Below are positions 22,141 through 32,366 of a DNA stretch of 53,093 bases, one piece after another. The position numbers and the translations under genes are program-made. Origin of the DNA: Spirogloea muscicola (taxonomy: Eukaryota > Streptophyta > Zygnematophyceae > Spirogloeales > Spirogloeaceae); the NCBI GenBank assembly GCA_009602725.1, contig WELB01000033.1, positions 865,152 through 918,244 of the forward strand, given 5' to 3'. The notes under the pieces are model-generated. The model searched no databases and had not been told where the DNA came from. It was given only the letters and a program-made list of their open reading frames with translations. Position 1 is the stretch's first letter. Each line of letters starts with the position of its first letter.

Positions 22141-22790
22141 GCTGGCGGCAGCAGCAGAGCTGTGGCGGCCGCTGCGGCTGCAGGCAGCAGCAGGGCTGTG
22201 CCTCTCTTGGCGACACCGGTCCGACCGAGGAGTCTGACCTCGGCCTAACTACTGATAAGCGTTCTATCTGCCACCCCTCCTTGACGGTGTGACAAGGGTC
22301 GCCCCCAAGGTCCTCCACCGGAGGGCCGGGCCTGACAAGGGAACACGACGAACGCAAGCTGGCGCATAGGGCCAGAGGCCTGTAGCACGAGTCCAAGGGA
22401 CTAGCGCCACGAGTCCGGCGCGCGAGTCCAATAGACTGGCGCGCTGAACAGTACGAGTGCCAAGGAGGTGGCGCGCCAGGCCAAGAGCCTGGCTCACGGG
22501 CCGAACGGACCGAGGCCATGAGGACTGAGGTCATGAGGCCATGAGGCCAAGCTGGCCCACTCGGCCAGCCCGCGGGACGTTGGCCCAAGAAAGAGCTGGC
22601 CCACCCGGCCAGCCCCAGGGCGTGGGCCCGACGCGTGCGCACGTGGTACGGAGCTTGGGACCTCGAATCGTACTTAGCTACATACAGTGGAACAAATTAC
22701 CGGTACCGTTTGGGAATTCAAAACGTAGATACGATACAATCAAGTAATATTACCGGCACCTATGGCTCTCTGAAACGGAGAAACATTACA
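22141..22790 (-). repeat. LTR-A, partial
   Basis: Starts inside the GGCGGCAGCAGCAGAGCTG block and runs to GGAGAAACATTACA. It includes the GAGTCCAAGGGACTAGCGCC units and the TTTGGGAATTCAAAACG variant of the LTR-A end. Its distal third is missing at the M3 junction. Confidence 0.7.
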
Positions 22791-23165
22791 CACAAGGTGC
22801 GTGCTCGCGTGGCGCGAGTCTGACGACTGGTATACGAGTCCTGGGAACTGGCGCGTGCTCCGCGTGACTGGCGCGTGCCGCCCGTAACTGGCGCGTGAAG
22901 CGCGTGACTGGCGTGTGGCGCGCGTGGAGCCGCTTACTGGTACCGTCTGGTTCTCCCAAACAGGGGGGGGACGTTACATTCCTCCCCACTTAGACTAGAC
23001 GTTCACGTCCTGGGGAACAAGGACAGGTAGAGAGAAGACAACCCGGATACATCACTTTTGACGGGTGCGCCAATACTTCGACGAAAGGGGGTGACATGCC
23101 CCTGTGGGAGATACTTGAGTAGAACGGTTGGACAACTGGCAAGATTGGCCGAGAATCCCACGCAT
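22791..23165 (-). repeat. LTR-E fragment plus chromodomain-end fragment
   Basis: 22791-22978 is an LTR-E end with at least five GACTGGCGCGTG-type units and terminal GGGGGGGACGTTACA. It is followed by TTCCTCCCCACTTAG, the polypurine side, and by about 185 bp of minus-strand 3' internal sequence with the conserved TTCACGTCCTGGGGAAC motif. No open frame is left. Confidence 0.6.
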
Positions 23166-23829
23166 TGTGTTCAGGCCCGTAGCCTCAACTTCTATACAAG
23201 ATACTCTCGGCCCCGTTGCTGGGCAATCTCCATGCATTGTGAGCTACGGCAAAAGGACTATGCTGATCGACGTCGTCGCCATATATCCTTCAAGGTGGGT
23301 GCTCAAGTGCTCTTAAGCACACAGATCTCTCCATGAGGGCTGTAGGCACGCCTAAGTTGCTGCCAATGTGGTTGAAACCTTTCAAGTAGAGCGCCTGGTC
23401 GGCAAAGTCGCATATGAGCTGGAGACTCCGGTACAATGTATAGTCCACATAGTATTCCATGTGTCCCAGCTCAAGTCATTCGGTATGGATGGTCGTGTCC
23501 AACCGCCCCCACCTCCCCTTGTCATTGAGGATAAGGAAGACTTTGAGGTGGAAAAGATCTCGTCTCACTGCGACAAAATCTGTGGGCGACGTAAGTCCCG
23601 AGAGTATCTTGTAGAGTGGTTAGGCTATGCATCTGGACACAATACGTGGAAATTTGGGTTCTCTTCCTCTTCCTCTTGCATATTGCCCGTCCGTTCTCCG
23701 GTATCTTGCAAAAAAGCAACCCACTCCTCTGCATTGTACTCCTAAAGGCACCCGTCGCAAGTAATCTACGGGTTCTCCTTACGTACTGTGTCCTTGTTCC
23801 CGAGGACGTGAACAATCAAGTGGGGAGGT
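23166..23829 (+). pseudogene. Integrase C-terminus and chromodomain remnant (plus strand)
   Basis: A plus-strand frame with QKDYADRRRRHISFKVGAQV, a break, then VERLVGKVAYELETPV, HIVFHVSQLKSFGMDGRVQ, PPPPPLVIEDKEDFEVEKI and the chromodomain KSREYLVEWLGYASGHNTW (open from 23368 to 23745). The chromodomain aromatic residues (Trp in EWLGY, Trp in NTW) are kept. It ends with the polypurine tract AAGTGGGGAGGT at 23818-23829, immediately before an LTR-E in the same orientation, so it is the 3' end of a plus-strand element. The integrase core is missing. Confidence 0.75.
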
Positions 23830-24571
23830 TATAACGTCCCCCCATTTGAGAGAGCCAAACGGTCCCGGTAAGCGGCTTCACGCGCGCTTCACGCTCGCTT
23901 CACGCGCGACACGCGCCAGTCACTCGCGCCACGCGCCAGTCACGCGCGGCACGTGCCATCCTCTGGGCTTGTATCCCATTCGTCAGGCACCCGCCAAGCG
24001 CAGCCCGCAGTACGCAGCACGCGCCCAGTATCCTCATTGTGCGGGTCCGCCCTTCCGAGGGGCCGGACGCTGGGGGCTACCCGCGCCAGTCGTATCTCAC
24101 TGTGCGGGTCCGCCTTTCCGGGGCCCGGACCTTGGGGCTACCCTCGTCACAACCTTGGGGGAGGGGTGGCAGGTGGAACGTTCTAAGTAGTAGGCCGAGG
24201 CCAGACTCCTCAGTGGGACCGGTGACGCCCAAAGAGATGCACAGCCCTGCTTGCCTGCTGCCGCAGCCGCCGCCCCAGCCCTGCTGCTGCCATCTGCTGC
24301 CCGTAGCCGCAGCCCGTTCGCTGCGTCATCGCCGGCTCTTCGTGCCACGGTTGCGCCCCATCTGGGGCCAGCTACTAATCCTCGACCCTCTTCAAAGTCG
24401 CCGCCTTCTGGCAGCGCCTCAGCTAAGACTTCCGCTGTGCTATGTGATGCACGTGTGTGCGCCGCGTGCGCTTGCGTTTTGCTATGTAGGGGGGTCGTTC
24501 CTACACCCACTAGGTCTGAACTCAACAAGGAGACGTACTAAACCTGACTGTATGTATAGGGATCAGGATTA
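23830..24571 (+). repeat. LTR-E (plus)
   Basis: Begins TATAACGTCCCCCCATTTG (TG changed to TA) right after a polypurine tract. It holds the CACGCGCCAGTCACGCG repeat cluster, GAGGGGTGGCAGGTGGAACG and ends near GGGATCAGGATTA. The leader that follows resembles the one at 12061, so this may be a shared LTR between two elements or a fused pair. Confidence 0.65.
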
Positions 24572-26204
24572 TCGAGGTGTTCCTTGCATCTTGCTAGCCT
24601 CGTATTCTGTGATGATAATGCAAGTTTCCTTCTGCTGCTCTGGCACTGATCAGTCTCTTGAGGTCGAGACCCCTCGCCAGACAATAATCGTTGATCTGCA
24701 TCGGCGGGCCGTTTCATACTGTTGTCCACTTGCCCGCAGCATGCGCGAGCCTGGGGTCGGCCAAAATTTCAGTGGAATTCCACTGATCTTGTGCAATCCG
24801 GGCGGCAATCGCAAGTGCCAGGTCAGTATTGGGCCTGCGTAACCACCTGCGGTCGGCGGATTGCCTGTCTGCGTGACAAGGAGGTGAAACCGACCGCCGT
24901 TGGGCGGTGAAATCTGGCTATGTGCCAGAAACTGGTCCGTACATCAGTCCTATTCCCTCCCTCAGCTCGCTCGTGCGGCTTTGCGTTTTAAAGATATGAC
25001 TTGCGCGCTACCTGATTGCTTTGCTTGCTTGGGGCACCAACTTGCTCAGTAACGTTGTGGTAGTATTGTCTCAGCCGTTGTAGTTATGCCCTCCACTGAC
25101 TTGATCTCTCTATGTGTTGGTGTAAACGCATGGAGTCGGCTGACTCGAGTTCGCAACCTATTCTCCTCTGCCGGCAGTACCTCCGGCTGAGGTCGAGGAG
25201 GCGGACAGCAGTAGTTGGCGGAGCTCCATGCACCCGACCTGGACGGCCTCACACCGGCCGAGGTGCAGCGCCTTGTGCGCCTCGTGGAGCAAAAAGCGGA
25301 CGCCATCCCAAGTGAGGATTTGATAGCGGTCCCTGAGTCGGGGACGCCACGCGAAGAGATGCGAACAATACTCATCCCGTGTGTGTGCGGAGACGTTGCG
25401 AGTTCGTCGCGTCAAGGCGAAGGTACGCTGTTTCAGGAAGTTGGGGCGTGCCCAGCCGTGCCAGCCCTCAAAGTACGATGGCCAGGATAATGTTACCGCC
25501 AGGTTTCCGCGAAATTGAATAACGTTCATGATATGCGCAACACCGTTCGAGTTCCGTGTGGAAATTGTAGCTACAAATCTCACGGATGATGCTGCCGCAT
25601 GGTGGAACCCTGTGAAATCATCCTCCCACCCCAGAGTGTTCAGCACCTAAGATTACTTCAATAACTCACCTACCGCCATGTACGGATGACAAGTTCGAAG
25701 CTCTACGCTTGCGATGTCACCAATGTAACGTGGTATGTGACACCACATTACTTGTAGGACGAGTATGTCCGCAGTCTGTTGTGCCAGTAGTACGCTCTGT
25801 CCATGGGCTCATGCAGTTGCTGGTGTACGAAGAAACCTTTTTCTATGGGTGCGTTCTAATCAGTTGTGAAAGTTGCGAACATGTATCGAGCTCGATCAGA
25901 TTACATGTCAACTATTGTTGTGCTGTGCAGTCGTGCATTACTACCACTACCTCTACAAAAGCTGGCTAAGTTGTACTGCCGAAAGGCAGGCCACTTCCTT
26001 GTGAAGTGTGGAATAGATGGCGTTCTTCCAACATCTGTTAAGAGTGCTCGTATTTGTTGCTCGCGATCACATTCTTGCTAGTGTAAGTGCCTCGGCAATC
26101 AGTGCTGTCGCGCCAACAACGGATGTCAAGGACTAGAGGCTGGTCGTCCAGCTCATGTGAACTCGGAGGCTTCTACCTCCTGCGTCAGTAAGACTTCTTT
26201 GGGG
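24572..26204 (+). pseudogene. gag: Leader and gag remnant of an LTR-E element
   Basis: The leader (24572-25129) keeps the TCCTTGCATCTTGCTAGCCTCG and TCTGGCACTGATCAGTCTC motifs seen on the minus strand at 38840-38965. An ATG at 25130 starts MESADSSSQP. After a frameshift, APDLDGLTPAEVQRLVRLVE (about 25226-25290) corresponds to GLSAGDLQRVALL of the other gags. Near 25963-26010 the peptide LYCRKAGHFLVKC is a zinc knuckle that has lost its first cysteine. No frame is continuous. 26010-26204 shows nothing recognisable. Confidence 0.55.
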
Positions 26205-26769
26205 TGTAACGTCCCCCCTGTTTGGGAGAAGCAACGGTAAGCAGCTTCATGCGCGGCTCCACGCGCGTCACACGCCAGTTACGCGCTTCACGAACCAGTC
26301 ACGCGCGGCACGCGCCAGTCAAGCGGGGGCGGCGGCTGCGGCAGCAGGCCTGTGCATACCTTTGAGCGTCACAGGTCCGACTGAGGAGTCTTGCCTCGGC
26401 CTACTACTTGAAGCGTTCGACCTGCCACCTCTCCCCCGAGGTTGTGACGAGGGTAGCCCCAAAATCCGGAGTCCGGAGGGGCGGACGCGCACAATGGGAT
26501 ACGACTGGCGCGGGTAGCCCCCAGGGTCCGGCCCCCGGAAAGGGCGGACCCGCACAATGAGGACACGGGGCGCGTGCTGCGCGTACTGTGGGCTGCGCTT
26601 GGCGGGAGCCTGACTAATGGGATACAAGTCCAGGGGACTCGCGCGTGCCGCGCGTGGCTGGCGCGTGGCGCGAGTGACTGGCGCGTGTCGCGTGTGAAGC
26701 GAGCGTGAAGCGCGGGTGAAGCCGCTTACCGGGACCGTTTGGCTCTCTCAAACGGTGTGGTACGTTACA
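26205..26769. repeat. Two LTR-E pieces in inverted orientation
   Basis: 26205 to about 26325 is the first part of a plus-oriented LTR-E (TGTAACGTCCCCCCTG). From about 26326 to 26769 a minus-oriented LTR-E follows, ending GGTACGTTACA. Both carry the ACGCGCCAGTCACGCG repeat family, so their ends can pair with each other. Confidence 0.65.
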
Positions 26770-27109
26770 TTCCTCCCCCCTAGTATTTAGTATCAGGCAC
26801 GGGTCCCCGCAATCAGCGGAGACTCCAGCGACGGAGGCGGCGGCCACGGGTGGATTATCTGTGAGGGCTTGTAGCAAGTGGCCGGCCGCTTAAAAATTCC
26901 ATGAGGCCGGAGGCAGGGCTCCGCAAAACCTCGATGGGTACTTAAGGGGGAGAAACATCCTGTATTGCCCCCCCAAACGCTCGTAGTCCGAATTGTTTGC
27001 ACGTCGGCCGTTGGCTTATTGCCTTGTTATGACCCTTTCAATATTTGGCTCCGACCTTAGCTTTGCGACACCAAACCCCGTCCTCAGGGCTTGAACATCC
27101 TCATTTCTT
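26770..27109. other. No recognisable gene
   Basis: Begins with TTCCTCCCCCCTAG, like the polypurine side of LTR-E. It then contains AT-richer sequence without LTR motifs or a long frame. It probably represents decayed 3' internal sequence of a minus-strand element. Confidence 0.4.
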
Positions 27110-28466
27110 TCAAAATTTGTCGCGGTGAGACAATATCTCCTCCACCTCGAACTCTTCCTTATCCTCGCGACAATGGGAGGTAGGGCCGGTTGGACACGAC
27201 CATCCGTATAGATTCATTCGAGCTGGCACACATGGAGAACTGTGTGGATATTCCAATGTACCGGCGTATCTAGCTCATACGCAACTTTGCCGACCAGGCG
27301 CACTACACGAAACGGTCCAACCCACTTCGGTAGCAATTTAGGCGTACCTACCGCCCGCATGAGGATATGCTTTGAGCTTAATAGTATTTGAGCACCCACG
27401 TCGAAGGATATCTCGACGAGGTCAATCAGTATACTTAATTTGCCGTTGTTGGGCAATCTCCAGGCATTCCTAGCCCGCCGCTGAGCTATCAGGAGGTTGC
27501 CATTAAAAGTTACTGCAGCCGGCACACGTCCCGGCCTCCCCGCCTGTAAATGTGCTCGGGGATGCTGACCGTAAATTAGATAGGATGGTGTGTTCTTGGT
27601 GGATTTATAGAAGGCAGTGTTCACGGCGTACTCCGTAAGATACAAGATACTCATCCCGGTTACTTTGGCTGGAGTTTGACCCGTTTAGTCCGTAACATGT
27701 CCTCCAACACCGGGTTCATTCTTTTCGTTTGACCATCTGTCTGTAGGTGAAATCCGTGGACATGGGTTGCTGGGTGCCAATCAGCCTGCACACTTCTTTC
27801 CAGATGTGCCCCGTAATTCGAGGGTTGCGGTCAAACACGATCCGCTCGGAGACTCCGTGCAGCGTCCATGCTCGGTACACGGATATACCAGCAAATTCCT
27901 TGGCTGCACCTTTGTGGTCGTGGGCACAAATGCGCCATTCTACTCAGACGATCCACAAATACGACAATGGCGTCATAGCCATTCTGCGTCATAGGCAACT
28001 GGGTGACAAATCTACACTTATCAGACCAGTTCCTCGGAGAAATCCCCAATGGTTTTAGCAACCCGGCAGGCTTATGAGAACGTGCCTTACTGCGCTGGCA
28101 GGTGGCCCAAGTCTTCACAATAGACTCCACTTGGACTTTACAATCCGGCCCCCCAAAGAAAAGCTGAACAGTTTCCTTTGTCTTTCCCATACCCAAATGA
28201 CCACTATATGGAGGCTTACGCTGTTCTTACAAAACAATGCTGCGCAAGGCATTCCAGTCAGGGACTACAGTGGCGTCACCTCGCCACCAAAAGCCTTGGT
28301 CATTTATTTGTGTGTGTGTATTGGTATCATCTGCAAACCATGGATCTGTGTCATACCCATCACAAATACGCACATACAGCTCAGAGACGTTGACGTCGGA
28401 CTGCCGAGCAGCTCCACGAGTAGGCCGCACGTCTGTGGTCTGAACCCCTGAAGCATGCAAGACAGC
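27110..28466 (-). pseudogene. Integrase and chromodomain-side remnant (minus)
   Basis: Minus-strand order from 28466: the integrase zinc-binding end with CQRSKARSHKPAGLLKPL (about 28110), the catalytic core with LPMTQNGYDAIVVFVDRLSR (about 28000), then NTAFYKSTKNTPSYLIYGQH, a VGAQILLSSKHILMRAVGTP segment, and LLPKWVGPFRVVRLVGKVAY, the GPY/F module (27330-27270). The 27214-27654 frame is continuous for 146 codons. The chromodomain proper is reduced to traces at 27110-27200. It ends on the right at an LTR-B start (28467), which interrupts the integrase N-terminal half. Confidence 0.75.
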
Positions 28467-29190
28467 TGTAAGGAGCCTCGCCCTACACACGCTGTTAATG
28501 TTATGAACCGGCAATTTGATTAAGCCACACGGCTCTGTTGTTATTACATGACCGACTAGTTGGGCCAGGTGGGCCGCCAGGTGGCGGGCTGGCTGGCCGG
28601 GCAAGTGGCCCGCCCAGAGGCGGGCCCCGCCCGTCCTGAAACACCCCTCGCCAGGATCCGCCCGTTCAAGGGAGGATCTTTGGCCTGCCGCGAGGCGGGC
28701 CATGGGGCGATCCGCTCACACCCCTGGAGGGGGGGTGGCACGGGAAAGCACAAGGAGCCTTGGGGGCTGAGGCAAGGAGTTCGAGCCGGGAAGCCCAGGA
28801 GTAGCTTTGCCGCAGCTCGCCGCTGCAGTCGACGAGACACTCCGCTGCGAGGCCTGCTGCACCGGCCTGCGCTCAGGAGGTGGAGTTGCCGCCAGTCGGC
28901 GGCGCCACAAGGCCTGTCTTCCGCTGCGCTATGCGCTAGTGCTTTCCTGTGTAGTGGGGTGGTCCCAGAACCCCCTACAGCCGAACTCAGAAAGGACTGC
29001 TCTCTTCAACTGCTTGTTAGGCGAGGTTCCTTACAGTTAAGGTGAGCAGTCCTTCTTGAGTTCGGCTGTAGGGGATTTAGGGACCAACCCACTACACAGG
29101 AAAGCACTAGCACATCAGCGCAGCAGAAGACAGGCCCTGTGGCGCCGCTATCCGGCGGCGACTCCACCTCCTGGGCGCAAGCCGGCGCAG
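28467..29190 (-). repeat. LTR-B (minus), split by a second LTR-B
   Basis: Two pieces, 28467-28498 (TGTAAGGAGCCTCGCC) and 29036-29190 (GTTAAGGTGAGCAGTCC onward), are one minus-oriented LTR-B. The right part stops at about 29190 where LTR-A begins. Confidence 0.8.
28499..29035 (+). mobile_element. Solo LTR-B with GTTAA target duplication, inside another LTR-B
   Basis: 537 bp, TGTTATGAACCGGC to GAGGTTCCTTACA, flanked by GTTAA at 28494-28498 and 29036-29040. Because it is inverted relative to its host LTR, the right junction forms a long imperfect palindrome (about 28970-29100). Confidence 0.92.
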
Positions 29191-30117
29191 CCCCTGTCCC
29201 TCAGTACACAGTTAGGGTCAGAGTGTCCTGGTTTGGATTCGAACTTAGGGTGTTTAGAAGACAACCTCAGACAAGAGAACGCCAACACACATACGCGCAT
29301 AGAGCGCAGCGGAAGTCTTACCCTGAGGCACCGCCCTAGGGCGGTGACTCTACCAATACACTCACAGAGAGCCAGCGGAGCCCGCAGCAACGAGCTGCGG
29401 CGACGGGCTGGGCAGCAGGCTGCAGCAGCAGAGCTGTGGCAGCGGCGGCGGCAGCAGGCAGCGGCGGGGCTGGCTAGGCAGCGAGCTGCGGCGATGGGCT
29501 GGGCAGCAGGCGGCAGCAGCAGAGCTGTGGCGGCGGCGGCGGCAGCAGGCAGCGGCGGGGCTGGCTAGGCAGCAGCAGGGCTGTATCTCACTCGGCGTCC
29601 ATCGGACTCAAGAGTCCGGCCGAGGCCCACTACTTATAGCATTTCTCCTGCCGCCCCTCCCCTGAGGGTGTGACGAGGGTTGCCCCCAGGGCCCTCCCCA
29701 GGAGGGGCGGGCCGGACAAAGGGGGACACGAAGCGACGCCCGTTGGGCGGCACAAGGGCGAGGCGAAGCGGCGCCCTGGGCGGTACAAAGAGACGCGAAG
29801 CGGCACCTAGGGCGGCACAAGGGAGATGCGAAGCGGCGCCTTGGGCGGCGCAAACGGGACGCGAGCGGCGCCTTGGGTGGCACAAAGGGGAAGCGAAGCG
29901 GCGCCTTTGGCAGCACGAAGGGGACGCAAAGCGGCGCCTCCTGGCGGTGCACTTGGGTGCACGTTCGATATGAAGCCGGGGGTCTCGGACCGTACTTAGC
30001 TGCTCATAAAGTGGAGCAAAGCTACCCGTACCGTTTGGGACTTCCCAACGGTAGATACGATACGATCATGCAAGCTTACCAGCACCCTTAGCACGCTCAA
30101 ACGGAGGGAACGTTGCA
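29191..30117 (-). repeat. LTR-A, 3' LTR of M4
   Basis: Begins within the terminal TGTCCCTCAGTACACAG region (left tip eroded) and ends GGAACGTTGCA at 30117, followed by TACCTCCCCACTTGC, the polypurine side of M4. It carries two long GCAGCAGGC blocks and the minisatellite at 29725-29960. Confidence 0.75.
29725..29960 (+). repeat. GC-rich minisatellite in LTR-A (AAGCGGCGCC units)
   Basis: About seven imperfect units of roughly 30-33 bp built on ACGCGAAGCGGCGCCTTGG and GGCGGCACAAAG. The same units, in other numbers and orders, fill LTR-A at 4505-4630, 37690-37935 and 38540-38730. The Arg/Ala/Gly-rich open frames across them are by-products of the repeat. Confidence 0.75.
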
Positions 30118-30714
30118 TACCTCCCCACTTGCATGTTCACGTCCTCGGGAACAAAAAGGGAGCACTACAGAGGGTCAACCCATGGAAAGCCCGGCGGGAA
30201 GACACTGGATGCGGAGAGAAGAGGCGTTGCCGCCTGGCAAAACTTCTGGACGTGGACGTGCAAATGGGCAAGATTGGCCGCTGGTTCCCATCTATTGTGC
30301 TCAGGTCCAAAGCCGAGCCACTTGATGAGGTAGGTACTCACGGGACTTACAATGCCCACGGAGATTGTCCCGGTGTGACAAAATGTCCTCCACCTGAAAC
30401 TCCTCCGCGCCATCAACAACGAGGGGAGGTGGGGGCGGTTGGACACGGCCATCCGCATGGTATGGCTCGAGTTGAGACACATGGAAAACTTTGTGAAATC
30501 TCCAATGTACCGGTGTATCAATCTCATATGCGACCTTGCAGACCAGGCGCATTACCCGAAAGGATTCAACCCACTTTGGTAGCAACTTAGGCATACAGAC
30601 AGCCCGTAAGACTAAATGCTTAGTGCTCAAGAGCACCTGGGCACCCACGTCGAAGGACACATCCCTGGGCACGTCCCAGTCGGGTGTCAGACGGACCGAC
30701 AAATCTCCTTGCAA
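30118..30714 (-). pseudogene. Integrase C-terminus and chromodomain of M4
   Basis: A minus-strand frame open from 30714 to 30301: SFDVGAQVLLSTKHLVLRAV, LLPKWVESFRVMRLVCKVAY, WRFHKVFHVSQLEPYHADGR, a proline run, then VEDILSHRDNLRGHCKSREY. After a one-base shift the chromodomain continues with GFGPEHNRWEPAANL to about 30240. GPF of the GPY/F module is changed to ESF. The polypurine tract and 3' LTR follow at 30118 and below. Upstream it is fused directly to a gag N-terminus (30718-30987), so all of protease, reverse transcriptase and most of integrase are deleted. Confidence 0.75.
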
Positions 30715-30717
30715 GAC

Positions 30718-30987
30718 TTACTGAAGTCGTCGAATGCGGCTGAGCATGGGCTTCACTTCCTCACACAGCGCCCCCATGAGAGAGGACGCCTCAGGCCCCA
30801 CCATAGGGACCACTGCTTCAAAAAGCTCCATCAGGCGCACCACACACTGGATCTCTTTGAAGGACAGGCCATCAGGATTGGACGGCGTCGGCAGGTCGGC
30901 TAGTGCTTCGGTCAGATGCGCTACACCAGCAGGTGGTCCTGCCGGCCGAGGATGACCGGGAGGCGCACTTGAAGTGTGCGACTCCAT
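30718..30987 (-). pseudogene. gag: gag N-terminus of M4
   Basis: The ATG at 30987 opens MESHTSSAPPGHPRPAGPPA and then GLSFKEIQCVVRLMELFEAV, matching the GLSAGDLQRVALL block of P1 and M3, and ends with LCEEVKPMLSRIRRLQ about 90 codons later. There is no capsid core or zinc knuckle. The frame stops at the junction with the integrase C-terminus near 30715. Leader sequence, a large inverted repeat and a tRNA primer site lie upstream, in normal order. Confidence 0.7.
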
Positions 30988-31180
30988 GTCTTGCCTAAGG
31001 AACACTGATGGATCAGATTATCATCCAAGAGACAGCATATCGCACATCAATACTGCCAATATCAGCACAGCTGGACTGGTGCACCAGAGCAGATGGGCAA
31101 ACACGGCAGCGCGCTAATCCTTACCCCCAAACAGCAAAGTAGAACAAGATACTGAAGGGCACAAAAACAGGACCAGGAGT

Positions 31181-31561
31181 AGGAGAAATCTCCAGAGTGT
31201 ACTTGTGGCACTGCCTGCGGCACGACGGCGTGTGTGCTACTCTTGCCTGCGGCATCCTTCTGTTCGGTGTCATCTGTTGCCACGAGGCACTTCAACCCAT
31301 CAAAACATTTGTCAGGTCCTGGAGACTGAAGCAGTCTTCACCGCCCAGCCGCGACCGGTTTCACCGCCCTGCCATACAGACAAGCATTCCACCGAGCACA
31401 GATGATTACGCAGGTGGGTGACTGACCTGACAAATGTGTTGATGGGTTGAAGTGCCTCGTGGCAACAGATGACACCGAACAGAAGGATGCCGCAGGCAAG
31501 AGTAGCACACACGCCGTCGTGCCGCAGGCAGAGCCACAAGTACACTCTGGCAATTTCTCCT
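31181..31561. repeat. Long inverted repeat in the leader of M4
   Basis: Arms 31181-31316 and 31426-31561, 136 bp each, are reverse complements with only a few mismatches. The spacer is 109 bp. An RNA from either strand could fold into a hairpin of about 136 bp. The arms hold ACTTGTGGCACTGCCTGCGG and its complement. No transposon ends or target duplications are seen at the borders. Confidence 0.9.
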
Positions 31562-31650
31562 ACTCTCTAGAAAGAAAAATTCAGGCCAGAAAATCAGAAG
31601 AATCCTTGCATCACTGGAGCCACACAAAAGACCAGCAACATGCAGGATCA

Positions 31651-31662
31651 CCTCTGATACCA
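31651..31662 (-). other. Primer binding site (tRNA-Met type) of M4
   Basis: TGGTATCAGAGG on the minus strand, two bases after the LTR-C end. Confidence 0.85.
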
Positions 31663-31664
31663 AA

Positions 31665-32366
31665 TGTCGCGTTCGGACTTGAATAGGCAGGTTAGAGCCG
31701 AATGCATCCTTATTGGATTGAGTGCTTGGGGATTGCGAGACAACCGCCCGCCACGAGGAAGCACTCCGACACAGCGGAAGACTTGCCCTGTGGTGCTGCC
31801 GCTAAGCAGCAGCTCCACCCATGGACACCCGCTGCAGACTTACCTCCCACGGGACGCCGCCAAGGTCCTCAAGACGAGCCGGCAACGAGCCGGGCGGGGC
31901 AGCGGTCTACAGCAGCAGACAGCCGCAAGGCTGCGCCTCTCTGAGCGTCACTGAGTCCCGGCCGGAGGTCGGGTCTCTCTCTGCTCGTGCAAGAGCAAGT
32001 GCTCCTCCGTGCCACCCTCCCTCCAGGGTGTATGGGGTCCCAAGGCTCGCCCGCGAGGAGCGTGCCTGACGAGGGAATCATGAGCAGTCTTCAGCAGCGT
32101 CATGGCGCCGAGCATGGCCGCGGCGGGCATGCCGCCAGGCATGGCCGCGATCGGTCATGCCGTCGTGGGCGTCCGGGCCAACACATGCTGCCGAGCATGT
32201 CTGACTGAGCATGACGGAAGCATGCCAGGCCACCTGGACGAGCCCGGACGGAACGACAACACGAGTGCCAGGGCGGTTCGTCACGTCGAACGGGATGAAC
32301 GGCCAAAAGAACATCATGGAAGCGTTAACGACATTGTTAGGCGCGCACAAATCGGGGAACGTTACA
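31665..32366 (-). repeat. LTR-C, 5' LTR of M4
   Basis: 702 bp, TGTCGCGTTCGGACTTG to GGGGAACGTTACA. It shares ends and some blocks (ACAGCGGAAGAC, CCCTCCCTCCAGGGTG) with LTR-B but is a distinct family, with a CATGCCGCCAGGCATGGC-type repeat. Its outer flank (32367-32430) is RNase H sequence of another element. Confidence 0.8.

Noticed and set aside
22820-22930. CRISPR-like array (regular GACTGGCGCGTG units)
   Set aside because: Units are directly adjacent without unique spacers and lie in an LTR-E; this is a minisatellite in a eukaryotic genome.
24039-24842. Plus-strand open frame of 267 codons
   Set aside because: It runs through LTR-E into its leader; no domain and no conservation at protein level in other LTR-E copies.
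25158-25646. Minus-strand open frame of 162 codons
   Set aside because: Antisense of the gag remnant that contains GLTPAEVQRLVRLVE; no motif of its own.
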